A stretch of DNA of 64,000 nt, taken from the NCBI GenBank assembly GCA_023664775.1, contig JAMPEW010000003.1, positions 1 through 64,000 on the forward strand, given 5' to 3'. Positions 51,616 to 60,188 of this stretch are shown here, piece by piece. A program made the translations under genes and the position numbers. Numbering within the stretch: the first letter of the stretch is position 1; every line of letters starts with the position of its first letter. The notes beneath the pieces are model-generated. The model had not been told where the DNA came from, did not search any database, and saw only the letters and a program-made list of their open reading frames with translations. The stretch comes from Clostridium sp. (lineage in GTDB: Bacteria > Bacillota > Clostridia > Lachnospirales > Lachnospiraceae).

Positions 51616-53016
51616 ATGAATGTACTGATGGTTTCCCTCGGCTGTGACAAAAATCTGTGTGACAGCGAGGCCATGCTTGGTCTGCTTAGGGCAGAGGGAT
51701 ATAATATTACAAATGAAGAAGCGGAGGCTGACCTTGTAATAATCAATACGTGCAGCTTTATCCATGATGCGATGGAGGAAAGCATAAACACGATACTTGA
51801 GATGGCACGGCTGAAGGAGAACAGGCTGAAATATCTTGTTGTTGCGGGCTGCCTTGCACAGCGTTTTCGGGAGGAGATAACAAAAGAAATTCCTGAGATT
51901 GACGCATGCGTAGGGATAGGCAGCATAGATGGGATTGTGGACGTTATCAGGGAGCTTGAGGAAACGGATTGCAGTAAGAAAATAGAACACGATGCAGCGA
52001 AGAACACAAATCATGAAACGAACATAAAAAAACAGTTTGTACAAAAATACGACGACATAAACCGCCTTCCTCTTATTGATGCGGACAAGGTGATAACCTC
52101 AGGCACATTTATGGGCTATCTTAAAATAGCCGAGGGCTGCAACAAGCACTGTACTTACTGCGTCATACCTAAAATAAGGGGCAGCTTTAGAAGCGTGCCA
52201 AAGGAACGGCTTATAAGGGAAGCGTCATATATGGCAAAGCAGGGCATAAAGGAGCTTGTCCTTGTGGCACAGGAATGTACAGGCTACGGAGTGGATTTGT
52301 ATGGAAAAAAGGTTCTGCATGAGCTGATACACGAGCTTGGGTTGATAGATGGCATAGAGTGGATCAGGGTGTTATACTGTTATCCTGAGGAGATAACAGG
52401 GGAGCTTATAGATGCCTTTGCAAATGAACCGAAGCTGCTTCATTATATTGATATGCCGCTGCAACACTGCGAGGACAACATTCTTGCGAGAATGGGAAGA
52501 AAGACGGACAAGGCATCCATTAAAAATGTAATAGCAAGGCTGAGAAGTAAAATTCCCGACATGGCAATTAGGACAACCTTGATAACGGGATTTCCGGGTG
52601 AGACGAAGGAGGAGCATGAGGCTCTGCTTGCATTTATTGATGAAATTGAGTTTGACAGACTTGGCGTATTTACATATTCAAGGGAGGAGGGCACTCCTGC
52701 AGCAGACTTTGAAAATCAGGTCGATGAAGAAACGGCGCTTTTATGGAAAAATGAAATAATGGAGCTTCAGCAGGAAATATCTCTTGACAAACATATAGAG
52801 TTTGTGGGAAAAATAATGAAGGTGATTGTTGAGGGATATATACCCGAGGAAGACATATATGTCGGAAGAACATATCGTGATGCTGCGGGTATTGACGGCT
52901 TTGTATATATACACTGCGGCCATGAGCTTATTTCAGGCGATATTGTGGACGTAAGAATAACCGAGGCGGCACCATATGATTTAATAGGAGAGATAAAAGA
53001 TGAATTTACCGAATAA
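51616..53016 (+). CDS. rimO: Ribosomal protein S12 methylthiotransferase RimO
   Basis: A 466-residue radical-SAM enzyme that methylthiolates Asp88/89 of ribosomal protein S12. N-terminal UPF0004 cluster-binding domain (LGCDKNLCDSE, NTCSFIHDA, AGCLAQRF), then radical SAM CNKHCTYCVIPKIRGSFRS, and a C-terminal TRAM domain. A variable, lysine-rich segment (residues about 115-145) sits between the first two. It begins nine bases after folD and overlaps pgsA by 17 bases, as in many Firmicutes. Confidence 0.96.
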   Translation: MNVLMVSLGCDKNLCDSEAMLGLLRAEGYNITNEEAEADLVIINTCSFIHDAMEESINTILEMARLKENRLKYLVVAGCLAQRFREEITKEIPEIDACVGIGSIDGIVDVIRELEETDCSKKIEHDAAKNTNHETNIKKQFVQKYDDINRLPLIDADKVITSGTFMGYLKIAEGCNKHCTYCVIPKIRGSFRSVPKERLIREASYMAKQGIKELVLVAQECTGYGVDLYGKKVLHELIHELGLIDGIEWIRVLYCYPEEITGELIDAFANEPKLLHYIDMPLQHCEDNILARMGRKTDKASIKNVIARLRSKIPDMAIRTTLITGFPGETKEEHEALLAFIDEIEFDRLGVFTYSREEGTPAADFENQVDEETALLWKNEIMELQQEISLDKHIEFVGKIMKVIVEGYIPEEDIYVGRTYRDAAGIDGFVYIHCGHELISGDIVDVRITEAAPYDLIGEIKDEFTE

Positions 53017-53539
53017 ACTAACGATTTTGCGAGTGATAATGATACCATTTTTCCTTGTGGCACTTATGGTTGAGGGCATCCCTTACGGAAAATGGATTGC
53101 GCTTGCGCTTTTTTGTATTGCCAGCCTTACGGATATGTTAGATGGTAAAATTGCAAGGAAGTACAACCTGATAACAAATTTTGGAAAATTTATGGACCCG
53201 CTTGCGGACAAGCTTTTAGTCTGTTCGGCAATGATTGCCCTGATAGAGATAGACAGAATACCTGCATGGGTTGTCATCGTCATTATTGCAAGAGAATTTA
53301 TTATAAGCGGTTTTAGGCTGATAGCGTCAGATAACGGCATTGTTATCGCTGCGGGCTGGTGGGGCAAGGTAAAAACAGTCGTGCAGATGTTTATGATAAT
53401 GATTTTGATATGTGACTTTGGCGGCAGCGCGGCTTCTGTTATAGAAACGATATTTATATATGCCGCACTTGCACTTACAATCATATCACTTATTGATTAT
53501 CTCATGAAAAATAAGTCTGTGCTTTCAGATGCAAAGTAA
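53000..53539 (+). CDS. pgsA: Phosphatidylglycerophosphate synthase PgsA
   Basis: A 179-residue membrane enzyme making phosphatidylglycerol phosphate from CDP-diacylglycerol and glycerol-3-phosphate, required for anionic lipids. The CDP-alcohol phosphotransferase signature is intact: DMLDGKIARKYNLITNFGKFMDPLADK (DG-x2-AR-x8-G-x3-D-x3-D). Four to six membrane helices. Start within the end of rimO with GGAGAG seven bases upstream. Confidence 0.95.
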   Translation: MNLPNKLTILRVIMIPFFLVALMVEGIPYGKWIALALFCIASLTDMLDGKIARKYNLITNFGKFMDPLADKLLVCSAMIALIEIDRIPAWVVIVIIAREFIISGFRLIASDNGIVIAAGWWGKVKTVVQMFMIMILICDFGGSAASVIETIFIYAALALTIISLIDYLMKNKSVLSDAK

Positions 53540-53646
53540 ACGGTGTTGTCTAATGTCCTTAGGTGAAAAAATATTTATGCACAATACAACAACTCGTTGC
53601 CTGAAAATGAACGTAGAATGGAAGATGTTTAAGAAGGAAAAGGAAT

Positions 53647-54126
53647 ATGGAAAATAGTAAGGATAATTCGGAAAGACTTATCAATATTTTGCGCAAAAAA
53701 GGATGCACCATAACCACAGCCGAATCCTGTACGGGAGGTCTTATTTCGGCAACGCTTGTAAATGTGGCTGGTGCTTCTTTTGTTTTAAACGAGGCATATG
53801 TAACCTATGCAAACTCTGCAAAGGAAAAACTGCTCGGAGTAAGCCATAAAACCCTATGTGAGCATGGAGCAGTGTCAGAGCAGACCGCTTACGAGATGGC
53901 AAAGGGTGCGGCAAAGGCTGCTGCTGCAGACTGTGCCATAGCAGTAACCGGCATAGCAGGACCGGATGGAGGTACGGTGGATAAGCCTGTTGGAACGGTT
54001 TATGCAGGATATTACGTGTGTGGCAAGGTTGTTGTTGAACGGTATCAGTTTGACGGCGACAGATATGAGGTCAGGCAGCAGACGGCATTAAAGACGATAG
54101 ATAGAATTTATGAATTGTTAAAGTAG
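53647..54126 (+). CDS. CinA C-terminal domain protein (nicotinamide-nucleotide amidase-like)
   Basis: A 159-residue stand-alone CinA C-terminal domain: TITTAESCTGGLISATLVNVAGAS, NAYVTYANSAKEKLLGV-like segment, VSEQTAYEMAKGA, AIAVTGIAGPDGGTVDKPVGTVY. The domain deamidates NMN (PncC activity) and is often part of full-length CinA; the N-terminal COG1058 half is absent here. The order rimO-pgsA-cinA is conserved in clostridia, though recA, which often follows, is missing. AAGGAAAAGG lies upstream of the ATG. Confidence 0.92.
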   Translation: MENSKDNSERLINILRKKGCTITTAESCTGGLISATLVNVAGASFVLNEAYVTYANSAKEKLLGVSHKTLCEHGAVSEQTAYEMAKGAAKAAAADCAIAVTGIAGPDGGTVDKPVGTVYAGYYVCGKVVVERYQFDGDRYEVRQQTALKTIDRIYELLK

Positions 54127-54231
54127 AAACATTATTTCAAGGAAAACGAGGATTTTCCGAATATGCACTGAAAGAATCGTGAGTGGAATTGAGCTTCGTT
54201 TAAAAAAGGCGAGATTGAAAGGAATGTTAAG

Positions 54232-54810
54232 ATGGGGTATGAAATAATAATTATTACAGCAGCTTATATTGGTTCAGTTTTTTGGATTTTGCGGGTTAAT
54301 AAAAAAAATAATGAAAATCGGAATAAAAGCATCACTGCTAAAAGCATATTTTTATCAGCGGTTATTGTGGTTGTTTCTGTGCATTTAGAAATTTGTTGGT
54401 TTGTAATATGGCTTTTTTTTATGAGCTTCGATTCGCTTTTGGGTAATCGTGATAGAATTAATACAATGATGCATCATATTATGGTTGACGTGGTTTACAA
54501 TTTGGTTTTAATTTTTATAACCTTTATTACAATCATCATAATTTTTAAGCTGGTTGTAAAATGCAAAATATCAAAAAAAATATGGATTATTTTAGTGGAA
54601 TGTACGGTAATATCCATAGTGTTTTCCATCGTGGGTGGAGTATTTTCGGAGGATATATTATCTAAGCTGTCGCTGCCTGATGTAGATTTTCTGCCTCTAT
54701 TTACAACTGCAGCTGTGGCTATGGTAAAAATAAATGTCATAGAAATTGTACATATAATCAACAGATGTCTGCTTGTTATTTTGTCAACATATGATGCGGT
54801 AAATCAATAG
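54232..54810 (+). CDS. Four-helix membrane protein, paralogue 1
   Basis: A 192-residue protein with about four membrane helices and no known motif. It shares its layout with the protein encoded at 55065-55664: IITAAYIGSVFWILRVNKKNNENRNKSITAKSIFLSAVI, IMVDVVYNLVLIFI, FKLVVKCKISKKIWIILVECTVISI and the common end IINRCLLVILSTYDAV. AAAGGAA precedes the ATG. No neighbour suggests a function. Confidence 0.7.
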   Translation: MGYEIIIITAAYIGSVFWILRVNKKNNENRNKSITAKSIFLSAVIVVVSVHLEICWFVIWLFFMSFDSLLGNRDRINTMMHHIMVDVVYNLVLIFITFITIIIIFKLVVKCKISKKIWIILVECTVISIVFSIVGGVFSEDILSKLSLPDVDFLPLFTTAAVAMVKINVIEIVHIINRCLLVILSTYDAVNQ

Positions 54811-54813
54811 AAC

Positions 54814-54970
54814 AAAGTGCCTTCGGCACTCTTTATGCTACCATGACTTTAATGGCACTTTGGACGAATCCTAGCAGGATTTTTAATCCTGCCTTATAAG
54901 GAAGTTCGGAGAACTTTCTTATAAAGGAACAAAGCATCTTCAACGATGTAGTTTGAATCCTAGCAGGATT
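54814..54970. repeat. Array of small hairpins between the paralogous membrane genes
   Basis: At least five stem-loops: AAAGTGCC-TTC-GGCACT (54814-54830), AATCCT-AGC-AGGATT (54867-54881), TTATAAGGAAGTTC-GGA-GAACTTTCTTATAA (54894-54924), CATC/GATG (54935-54948) and the same AATCCT-AGC-AGGATT again (54956-54970). Loops are three to six bases. No coding capacity; the rest of the 250-base gap holds only the next ribosome site. Confidence 0.7.
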
Positions 54971-55064
54971 GAAATATGAGCTTGGTAATGATGGAATGTC
55001 TGTAGATTAATATGAATCGAATTACTGTTGTGACAGTGAATGTTTTGAGGGGAATGTTAAGACA

Positions 55065-55664
55065 ATGAAATACATATATTTAGAAACAATTATTATGCTG
55101 GCAGCTTATATTAGTTCAGTTTTTTGGATAATGCTGGTTAATAAAAAAAATAATGGAAATTGGAATAAAAGCATCACTGCTAAAACGTATATTTTATCAG
55201 TGGTTATTGCGGCAGCTTCTGTGCTTTTGGAACGTGTTGTAATATTGCTGTTAGATATGGCTTTTGCTTCATTTAGCGGCACTAACACTATGGCGTATGT
55301 TATAGTTGACGTGATTTATAACTTGGCTTCATTTTTTATAAGCTTCATTACAATCATTATCATTTTTAAACTGCTTGCAAAATGTAAAATAACGAAAAAT
55401 ATATGGATTGTGTTAGCGGTATGTACGGTAATATCCATAGGAGCTTCTATCGCAGGCGGAGTAATTTCAGCGGATATTTCAGCGGATATTTCATCTGTCA
55501 TGTCGCCTGATGCAAATTTCCTGTCATTTTTTGTAGCTGCAGATGAGGCTGCGGCAAAGTTGAATGTCATAAGCGATGTACATACAATCAACAGATGTCT
55601 GCTTGTTATTTTGTCAACATGGGGCGTGGTAAAGCCACTGTCAAAAAATGTGGAAAATGAATAA
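55065..55664 (+). CDS. Four-helix membrane protein, paralogue 2
   Basis: A 199-residue paralogue of the protein encoded at 54232-54810, with shared N-terminal MLAAYISSVFWIMLVNKKNNGNWNKSITAKTYILSVVI, YVIVDVIYNLASFFISFITIIIIFKLLAKCKITKNIWIVLAVCTVISI and HTINRCLLVILSTWGVV. Four membrane helices; a loop carries a short duplicated SADISADIS. GAGGGGA is upstream of the ATG. It and its neighbour arose by tandem duplication; function is unknown. Confidence 0.7.
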   Translation: MKYIYLETIIMLAAYISSVFWIMLVNKKNNGNWNKSITAKTYILSVVIAAASVLLERVVILLLDMAFASFSGTNTMAYVIVDVIYNLASFFISFITIIIIFKLLAKCKITKNIWIVLAVCTVISIGASIAGGVISADISADISSVMSPDANFLSFFVAADEAAAKLNVISDVHTINRCLLVILSTWGVVKPLSKNVENE

Positions 55665-55758
55665 GCAGGAATAAGTGGTACATAACGGTAACCAAAAAAG
55701 GGGATAATGAACAATGGTATTACCGGCTGTCTCTGTCATACCTTACAGTTGCCCATAT

Positions 55759-55788
55759 GGTCGGTAAAGAATTTTACCGACCTTTTCT
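55759..55788 (+). terminator. Rho-independent terminator after the membrane paralogues
   Basis: GGTCGGTAAA (55759-55768) pairs perfectly with TTTACCGACC (55773-55782), followed by TTTTCTT. Confidence 0.9.
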
Positions 55789-55848
55789 TAATAAAGCTCT
55801 TGATTTAATATTCGAAAAAGTATACAATTACAATCGGAAGATTTTGGT

Positions 55849-55878
55849 TTCAATTTTGGTTGGAGCCTAAAGTATAAT
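55849..55878 (+). promoter_or_regulatory. Putative promoter of the decarboxylase operon
   Basis: A perfect TATAAT at 55873-55878 is preceded at 18 nt by a weak TTCAAT (55849-55854). The start codon is 22 nt from the -10, so the leader would be short. Confidence 0.5.
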
Positions 55879-55899
55879 ACAAAAAATGGAGGACTAAAA

Positions 55900-57324
55900 A
55901 TGAGTAACAAACTTAGTTTGTCAGCAGGCGACAGAATTGCAGCGTTGCTTGATGACGCAAGCTTTGTTGAGATAGGTGCTTATGTTACCTCAAGAAGCAC
56001 GGATTTCAACATGCAGGAAACTGATACTCCTAAAGATGGTGTCATAACCGGCTATGGTGTTATCAATGGAAAAATAGTCTATGTTTACAGTCAGGACGCT
56101 TCCGTTCTCGGTGGTGCAGTAGGCGAGATGCATGCAAAGAAGATTGCAAAGGTATATGATATGGCTATGAAGGTAGGCGCGCCTGTGGTTGGATTGATTG
56201 ACTGTGCAGGTATAAGACTTCAGGAGGCTATGGATGCAATGAATGCCTTTGGAGAGCTTTATCTTAAACAGTCTCTTGCATCAGGCATTATTCCTCAGAT
56301 AACTGCAGTATTCGGAACATGCGGCGGCGGTGCGGCACTGATTCCTGCGCTTACTGATTTTACTTTTATGACTGCGGAGGGCTCGAAAATATTTGTAAAC
56401 AGCCCAAATGCTTTAGACGGAAATAACGAGTCAAAGCTTAATACCGCATCAGCAGAATATATCAGTGGAAATACATCTCTTGTAGATGGGGTGTTTGACG
56501 GTGATGCAGAGCTTCTCGCACAGGTGAGGGGACTTATCGATATGCTTCCTTCAAACAATGAGGATGACGATACCACAGAATGTAGTGATGATTTAAACAG
56601 AATTATTCCGAATCTTGATGGACTTAATAAGGACGCAAGGGGCGTGCTTTCAAATATTGCTGACAACAATATATTCTTTGAGGCATACAAGGGCTTTGCA
56701 AAGGATATGGTGCTTGGATTTATTAAGCTGAATGGACAGACTGTAGGCTGCGTTGCAAACAGTGTGGAGGATGGCGGCGACTACCTTTCTACATCGGGTG
56801 CTTATGTTGCTGCGGATTTCGTGAAGTTCTGCGATGCATTTTCAATACCTGTTCTTACATTGGTAAATGTCAAGGGCTTTGTAGGCACTGTTGCCAATGA
56901 AAGAATGATAGCCGATGCAGCAGGAAAGCTCACTTATGCGTATGCAAATGCAACGGTTCCAAAGGTAACGGTTGTCATGGGAGATGCATTTGGAACAGCC
57001 TATACAGTTATGAATTCTAAAGGAATCGGTGCTGATATGGTTTATGCATGGCCAAATGCCAAAATAGGCACAATGGAACCTGAAATGGCAGTTAAGATTA
57101 TGTATGCCAAGGATATAGATGCGGCGGAGGATAAGAAGGCTTTTGTTGAGGAGCGCAAGAAGGAGTACACGGAGCTTCAGTCAAGTGCCATTGCGGCTGC
57201 AAAAAGAGGCTATGTGGATGATATTATAGAGCCTGACGCAACAAGAAAGCGTCTGATTGCTGCTTTTGACATGCTTTATACAAAAGCAGAGGAAAGACCA
57301 TATAAGAAGCATGGTGTATTATAA
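55900..57324 (+). CDS. Acyl-CoA-type carboxyltransferase (12S-like/methylmalonyl-CoA decarboxylase alpha-like)
   Basis: A 474-residue carboxyltransferase of the crotonase-like ACC-beta/PCC-beta family, which moves CO2 between biotin and an acyl-CoA. Two lobes are visible: the N-terminal SQDASVLGGAVGEMHAKKIAKVYDMAMKVGAPVVGLIDCAGIRLQEAMDAMNAFG and CGGGAALIPALTDFTFM, and the C-terminal VANSVEDGGDYLSTSGAYVAADFVKFCDAFSIPVLTLVNVKGFVGT. It is shorter than 12S (about 510). First gene of the operon with the biotin carrier, Na+ pump and a 5S-type carboxyltransferase. Confidence 0.9.
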   Translation: MSNKLSLSAGDRIAALLDDASFVEIGAYVTSRSTDFNMQETDTPKDGVITGYGVINGKIVYVYSQDASVLGGAVGEMHAKKIAKVYDMAMKVGAPVVGLIDCAGIRLQEAMDAMNAFGELYLKQSLASGIIPQITAVFGTCGGGAALIPALTDFTFMTAEGSKIFVNSPNALDGNNESKLNTASAEYISGNTSLVDGVFDGDAELLAQVRGLIDMLPSNNEDDDTTECSDDLNRIIPNLDGLNKDARGVLSNIADNNIFFEAYKGFAKDMVLGFIKLNGQTVGCVANSVEDGGDYLSTSGAYVAADFVKFCDAFSIPVLTLVNVKGFVGTVANERMIADAAGKLTYAYANATVPKVTVVMGDAFGTAYTVMNSKGIGADMVYAWPNAKIGTMEPEMAVKIMYAKDIDAAEDKKAFVEERKKEYTELQSSAIAAAKRGYVDDIIEPDATRKRLIAAFDMLYTKAEERPYKKHGVL

Positions 57325-57342
57325 AAAATGAGGTGACAGGAA

Positions 57343-58326
57343 ATGAAAATGAAAAAAAGCTTAATCGTAATTTCCATGTTTGCTGTTATGGTATCTCTGT
57401 CAGGCTGTGAGGATAGCAAGGAAGCTGTTTTTGAATATGATGATTCGCAGATTGTCCTTGATACAATGGCTTATTTTGACCAATATGCCGATGTTTCAGG
57501 AGATTATGCAAAATACTATATTGAAAACGGTACGGAGTTTGAGCAGTCTGCCGTAAAGGGTATCAGGCAGGCGATTGATACAGATAAGGTAGGAAAGCTT
57601 CAGGATTATTCAGGCATACTTTCAAATGCACAGGCGACAGGTCTTTTTAGTCCTGAATCTGCTGACTACAAGATAGTGAATAATGATGATTCAGTCAGTG
57701 TTACAATTATAAACAGAGCCGAAAACAGAGATGTTGAAATAACGGTTAAATATGTAGAAAACCCTGAATATTTTATGGAGTATGACATGGCATCTCAGTA
57801 TTATACGGATGATACGATACAGGCAGTGATTGAGCAGAATGGGCTGACGCTTGACTATCTGCTTATGATGTATGGATGCTCCGACATGGAGGAATTGAAG
57901 AAAACGCTTATCGAGAGCGATATGGAATATGCGGGCTTAAAGCCATATGAGCCAGAAGAAATGGTTGTATCTGCAGTATATTCCAAGAAGGAGCTTATGG
58001 CGTCCGCAGGAAGAAATACAATTATTGGAATGGGTACAGTGTTTGTTGTTTTGGTTTTCATATCATTTATCATATCACTGTTTAAATTCCTGCCTGCACT
58101 GTTTGCGCCAAAGCCGAAGCTCCCGCAAGAGGAGGAGAAGAAGCCGGCAGCACCTGTGGCAGCACCAAAACCCGTGACGGCAGTAAGTGACAATCTTATA
58201 AATGACGCAGAGCTTGTTGCAGTAATAACGGCAGCCATATATGCAGCGTCAGCAGATATGGGCGGCAGCGGTGCAGTAAGTAAGGACAGGCTTGTTGTAA
58301 GGTCCATAAGACGTGCAAAACGGTAG
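57343..58326 (+). CDS. OadG-family gamma subunit fused to an N-terminal lipoprotein domain
   Basis: A 327-residue protein. It opens with a lipoprotein signal (VMVSLSGC, Cys at about residue 22), then a 200-residue extracytoplasmic domain without known motif, one membrane helix (about residues 230-252, NTIIGMGTVFVVLVFISFIISLFKF) and the cytosolic, Pro/Ala-rich linker and short helix (NLINDAELVAVITAAIYAASA) seen in OadG/gamma subunits. Ordinary OadG has about 80-120 residues, so the front part is an addition. The gamma subunit bridges alpha and beta and binds a metal in characterised enzymes. Confidence 0.85.
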   Translation: MKMKKSLIVISMFAVMVSLSGCEDSKEAVFEYDDSQIVLDTMAYFDQYADVSGDYAKYYIENGTEFEQSAVKGIRQAIDTDKVGKLQDYSGILSNAQATGLFSPESADYKIVNNDDSVSVTIINRAENRDVEITVKYVENPEYFMEYDMASQYYTDDTIQAVIEQNGLTLDYLLMMYGCSDMEELKKTLIESDMEYAGLKPYEPEEMVVSAVYSKKELMASAGRNTIIGMGTVFVVLVFISFIISLFKFLPALFAPKPKLPQEEEKKPAAPVAAPKPVTAVSDNLINDAELVAVITAAIYAASADMGGSGAVSKDRLVVRSIRRAKR

Positions 58327-58373
58327 ATGATAAAAGAGAATATCCATTAAATGATTTAGGAGGAATATAAAAA

Positions 58374-58745
58374 ATGAAGAATTATAGAATTACCGTAAAT
58401 GGTACAGCATATGACGTAGCAGTTGAGGAGATGGGAGCGGGAGCAGCACCTGCAGCAGCGCCCGTGGCAGCACCTGTAGCAGCGCCGGCGCCTGTGGCAG
58501 CCCCTGCACCTGCTGCATCAGGAAATGAGGGGAAAGTTAAGGTTGCTGCACCTATGCCTGGTAAGATATTAAGCGTAAAGGCAAGCGTGGGAGCATCCGT
58601 TAAGAAGGGCGATATTATTCTTATTCTTGAGGCTATGAAAATGGAAAATGAGGTTGTTGCACCTGAGGACGGTACAGTAGCAAGCATTAATGTTTCAGAG
58701 GGTGCTTCTGTTGAATCAGGAGACACACTTGCAACATTAAACTAG
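58374..58745 (+). CDS. Biotin carrier protein (biotinyl domain)
   Basis: A 123-residue carrier: a short N-terminal piece, an Ala/Pro hinge (about residues 25-52, PAAAPVAAPVAAPAPVAAP), and a C-terminal biotinyl domain with the biotin-lysine in ILEAMKMENEVVAPEDGTV. It carries carboxybiotin between the two carboxyltransferases and the membrane pump, as the 1.3S subunit does in Propionibacterium transcarboxylase. AGGAGG before the ATG. Two Ala/Pro-rich GC-heavier codons runs mark the hinge. Confidence 0.95.
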   Translation: MKNYRITVNGTAYDVAVEEMGAGAAPAAAPVAAPVAAPAPVAAPAPAASGNEGKVKVAAPMPGKILSVKASVGASVKKGDIILILEAMKMENEVVAPEDGTVASINVSEGASVESGDTLATLN

Positions 58746-58786
58746 TTATGGGTTTTGTACCTATAAAAACAGGAGGTAACAGCTAA

Positions 58787-59911
58787 ATGAGCTTTGGAGA
58801 TATTTTAAAAAATCTGGCTGGACAGACCGGATTTGCGAGTCTTACATGGAAGCACTACGTTATGATACTGATCGCATGCTTTTTCATGTATCTTGCCATT
58901 GTCAAAGGCTTTGAGCCGCTTTTGTTAGTGCCGATTTCCTTTGGTATGTTTCTCGTAAATATGTTTCCGGGAATTATAGAGGAAGGCGGACTTTTGCATT
59001 ATTTTTATTTGTTGGATGAGTGGAGCATTCTTCCGTCACTTATTTTCCTTGGCGTAGGCGCCATGACGGATTTTGGTCCCCTGATTGCCAACCCTAAGAG
59101 CTTTATCCTTGGAGCGGCGGCACAGTTTGGTATTTATGCGGCATATTTCCTTGCGTTCCTTATGGGCTTTAACGGCAGGGAGGCGGCAGCAATTTCAATC
59201 ATAGGAGGCGCTGACGGTCCTACATCTATCTTCCTTGCAGGAAGACTTGGCATGGGCGGTACACTTATGGGACCGATTGCAGTTGCGGCATATTCCTATA
59301 TGGCGCTTGTGCCGGTTATACAGCCGCCGATTATGAAGGCTCTCACAACAGAGAAAGAACGAAAGATTAAGATGAGTCAGCTTCGTCCTGTAACAAAATT
59401 AGAGAAAATTCTGTTCCCTATTGTAGTTACGCTTGTGGTTGTCCTCATTCTTCCTACAACGGCACCGCTTGTAGGTATGCTTATGCTGGGTAATTTGTTC
59501 CGTGAGTGCGGCGTTGTTAAGCAGCTTACTGAAACGGCGTCAAATGCACTTATGTATATTGTCGTTATTCTGCTTGGAACATCTGTCGGTGCAACAACAA
59601 GCGCAGAGGCATTTTTACAGTTAAGCACCTTGAAGATTGTTGCTCTTGGTCTTATTGCATTTATGTTTGGTACGGCGACGGGCGTTATATTCGGCAAGAT
59701 AATGTGTAAGGCTACAGGCGGCAAGGTGAATCCGCTGATAGGCTCGGCAGGCGTTTCTGCGGTTCCTATGGCAGCCAGGGTTTCACAGAAGGTTGGCGCG
59801 GAGTACGACCCGACAAACTTTCTTCTTATGAATGCTATGGGACCAAATGTTGCCGGCGTTATCGGTACGGCAGTAGCGGCAGGAACCTTCCTTGCCATAT
59901 TTGGAGTTTAA
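58787..59911 (+). CDS. Na+-translocating decarboxylase beta subunit (OadB/GcdB/MmdB family)
   Basis: A 374-residue integral membrane protein, about nine helices, that decarboxylates carboxybiotin and pumps Na+ outward. The family signature with the catalytic/ion-binding Asp is visible in EAAAISIIGGADGPTSIFLAGRL, and the second conserved stretch in NPLIGSAGVSAVPMAARVSQKVG. Length suits the Firmicutes GcdB/MmdB type. AGGAGGT precedes the ATG. This is the Na+ pump of the operon, so any decarboxylation or transcarboxylation by the other subunits can be energy-conserving. Confidence 0.96.
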   Translation: MSFGDILKNLAGQTGFASLTWKHYVMILIACFFMYLAIVKGFEPLLLVPISFGMFLVNMFPGIIEEGGLLHYFYLLDEWSILPSLIFLGVGAMTDFGPLIANPKSFILGAAAQFGIYAAYFLAFLMGFNGREAAAISIIGGADGPTSIFLAGRLGMGGTLMGPIAVAAYSYMALVPVIQPPIMKALTTEKERKIKMSQLRPVTKLEKILFPIVVTLVVVLILPTTAPLVGMLMLGNLFRECGVVKQLTETASNALMYIVVILLGTSVGATTSAEAFLQLSTLKIVALGLIAFMFGTATGVIFGKIMCKATGGKVNPLIGSAGVSAVPMAARVSQKVGAEYDPTNFLLMNAMGPNVAGVIGTAVAAGTFLAIFGV

Positions 59912-59916
59912 TATAT

Positions 59917-60155
59917 ATCCTAAGGGGGACCGGCGAAGCCGGTGGATGCCTTAGGATGTGGCTCCACACGAAGTGTGGAGTGATACCTGATATCTTATGG
60001 CAGACCACAGAGTAAGTGGATGCCTTAGGATGCGGCTCCACACGAAGTGTGGAGTGATACCTGATATCTTATGGCAGACCTACGGAGTAAGTGGATGCCT
60101 TAGGATGCGGCTCCACACGAAGTGTGGAGTGATGGCTCCTTGCGGAATGTGGAGT
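59917..60155. repeat. Tandem 74-75-bp hairpin repeats in the decarboxylase operon
   Basis: Two full units start at 59942 and 60016 and a partial third at 60091. Each contains CTCCACAC-GAA-GTGTGGAG and CCTTAGGATG. The first is nested: ATCCTAAGG (59917-59925) pairs with CCTTAGGAT (59949-59957) around ACCGGC-GAA-GCCGGT. The array occupies the 277-base gap between the beta-subunit gene and the 5S-type gene; there is no ORF or terminator T-tract in it. Confidence 0.92.
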
Positions 60156-60188
60156 TTAATCATTAATATAATATAGGAGGATATATAA

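Noticed and set aside
58382-58726. Minus-strand ORF opposite the biotin carrier
   Set aside because: Ala/Gly/Thr-rich shadow of the Ala/Pro hinge; no ribosome site and the plus-strand biotinyl domain is unambiguous.
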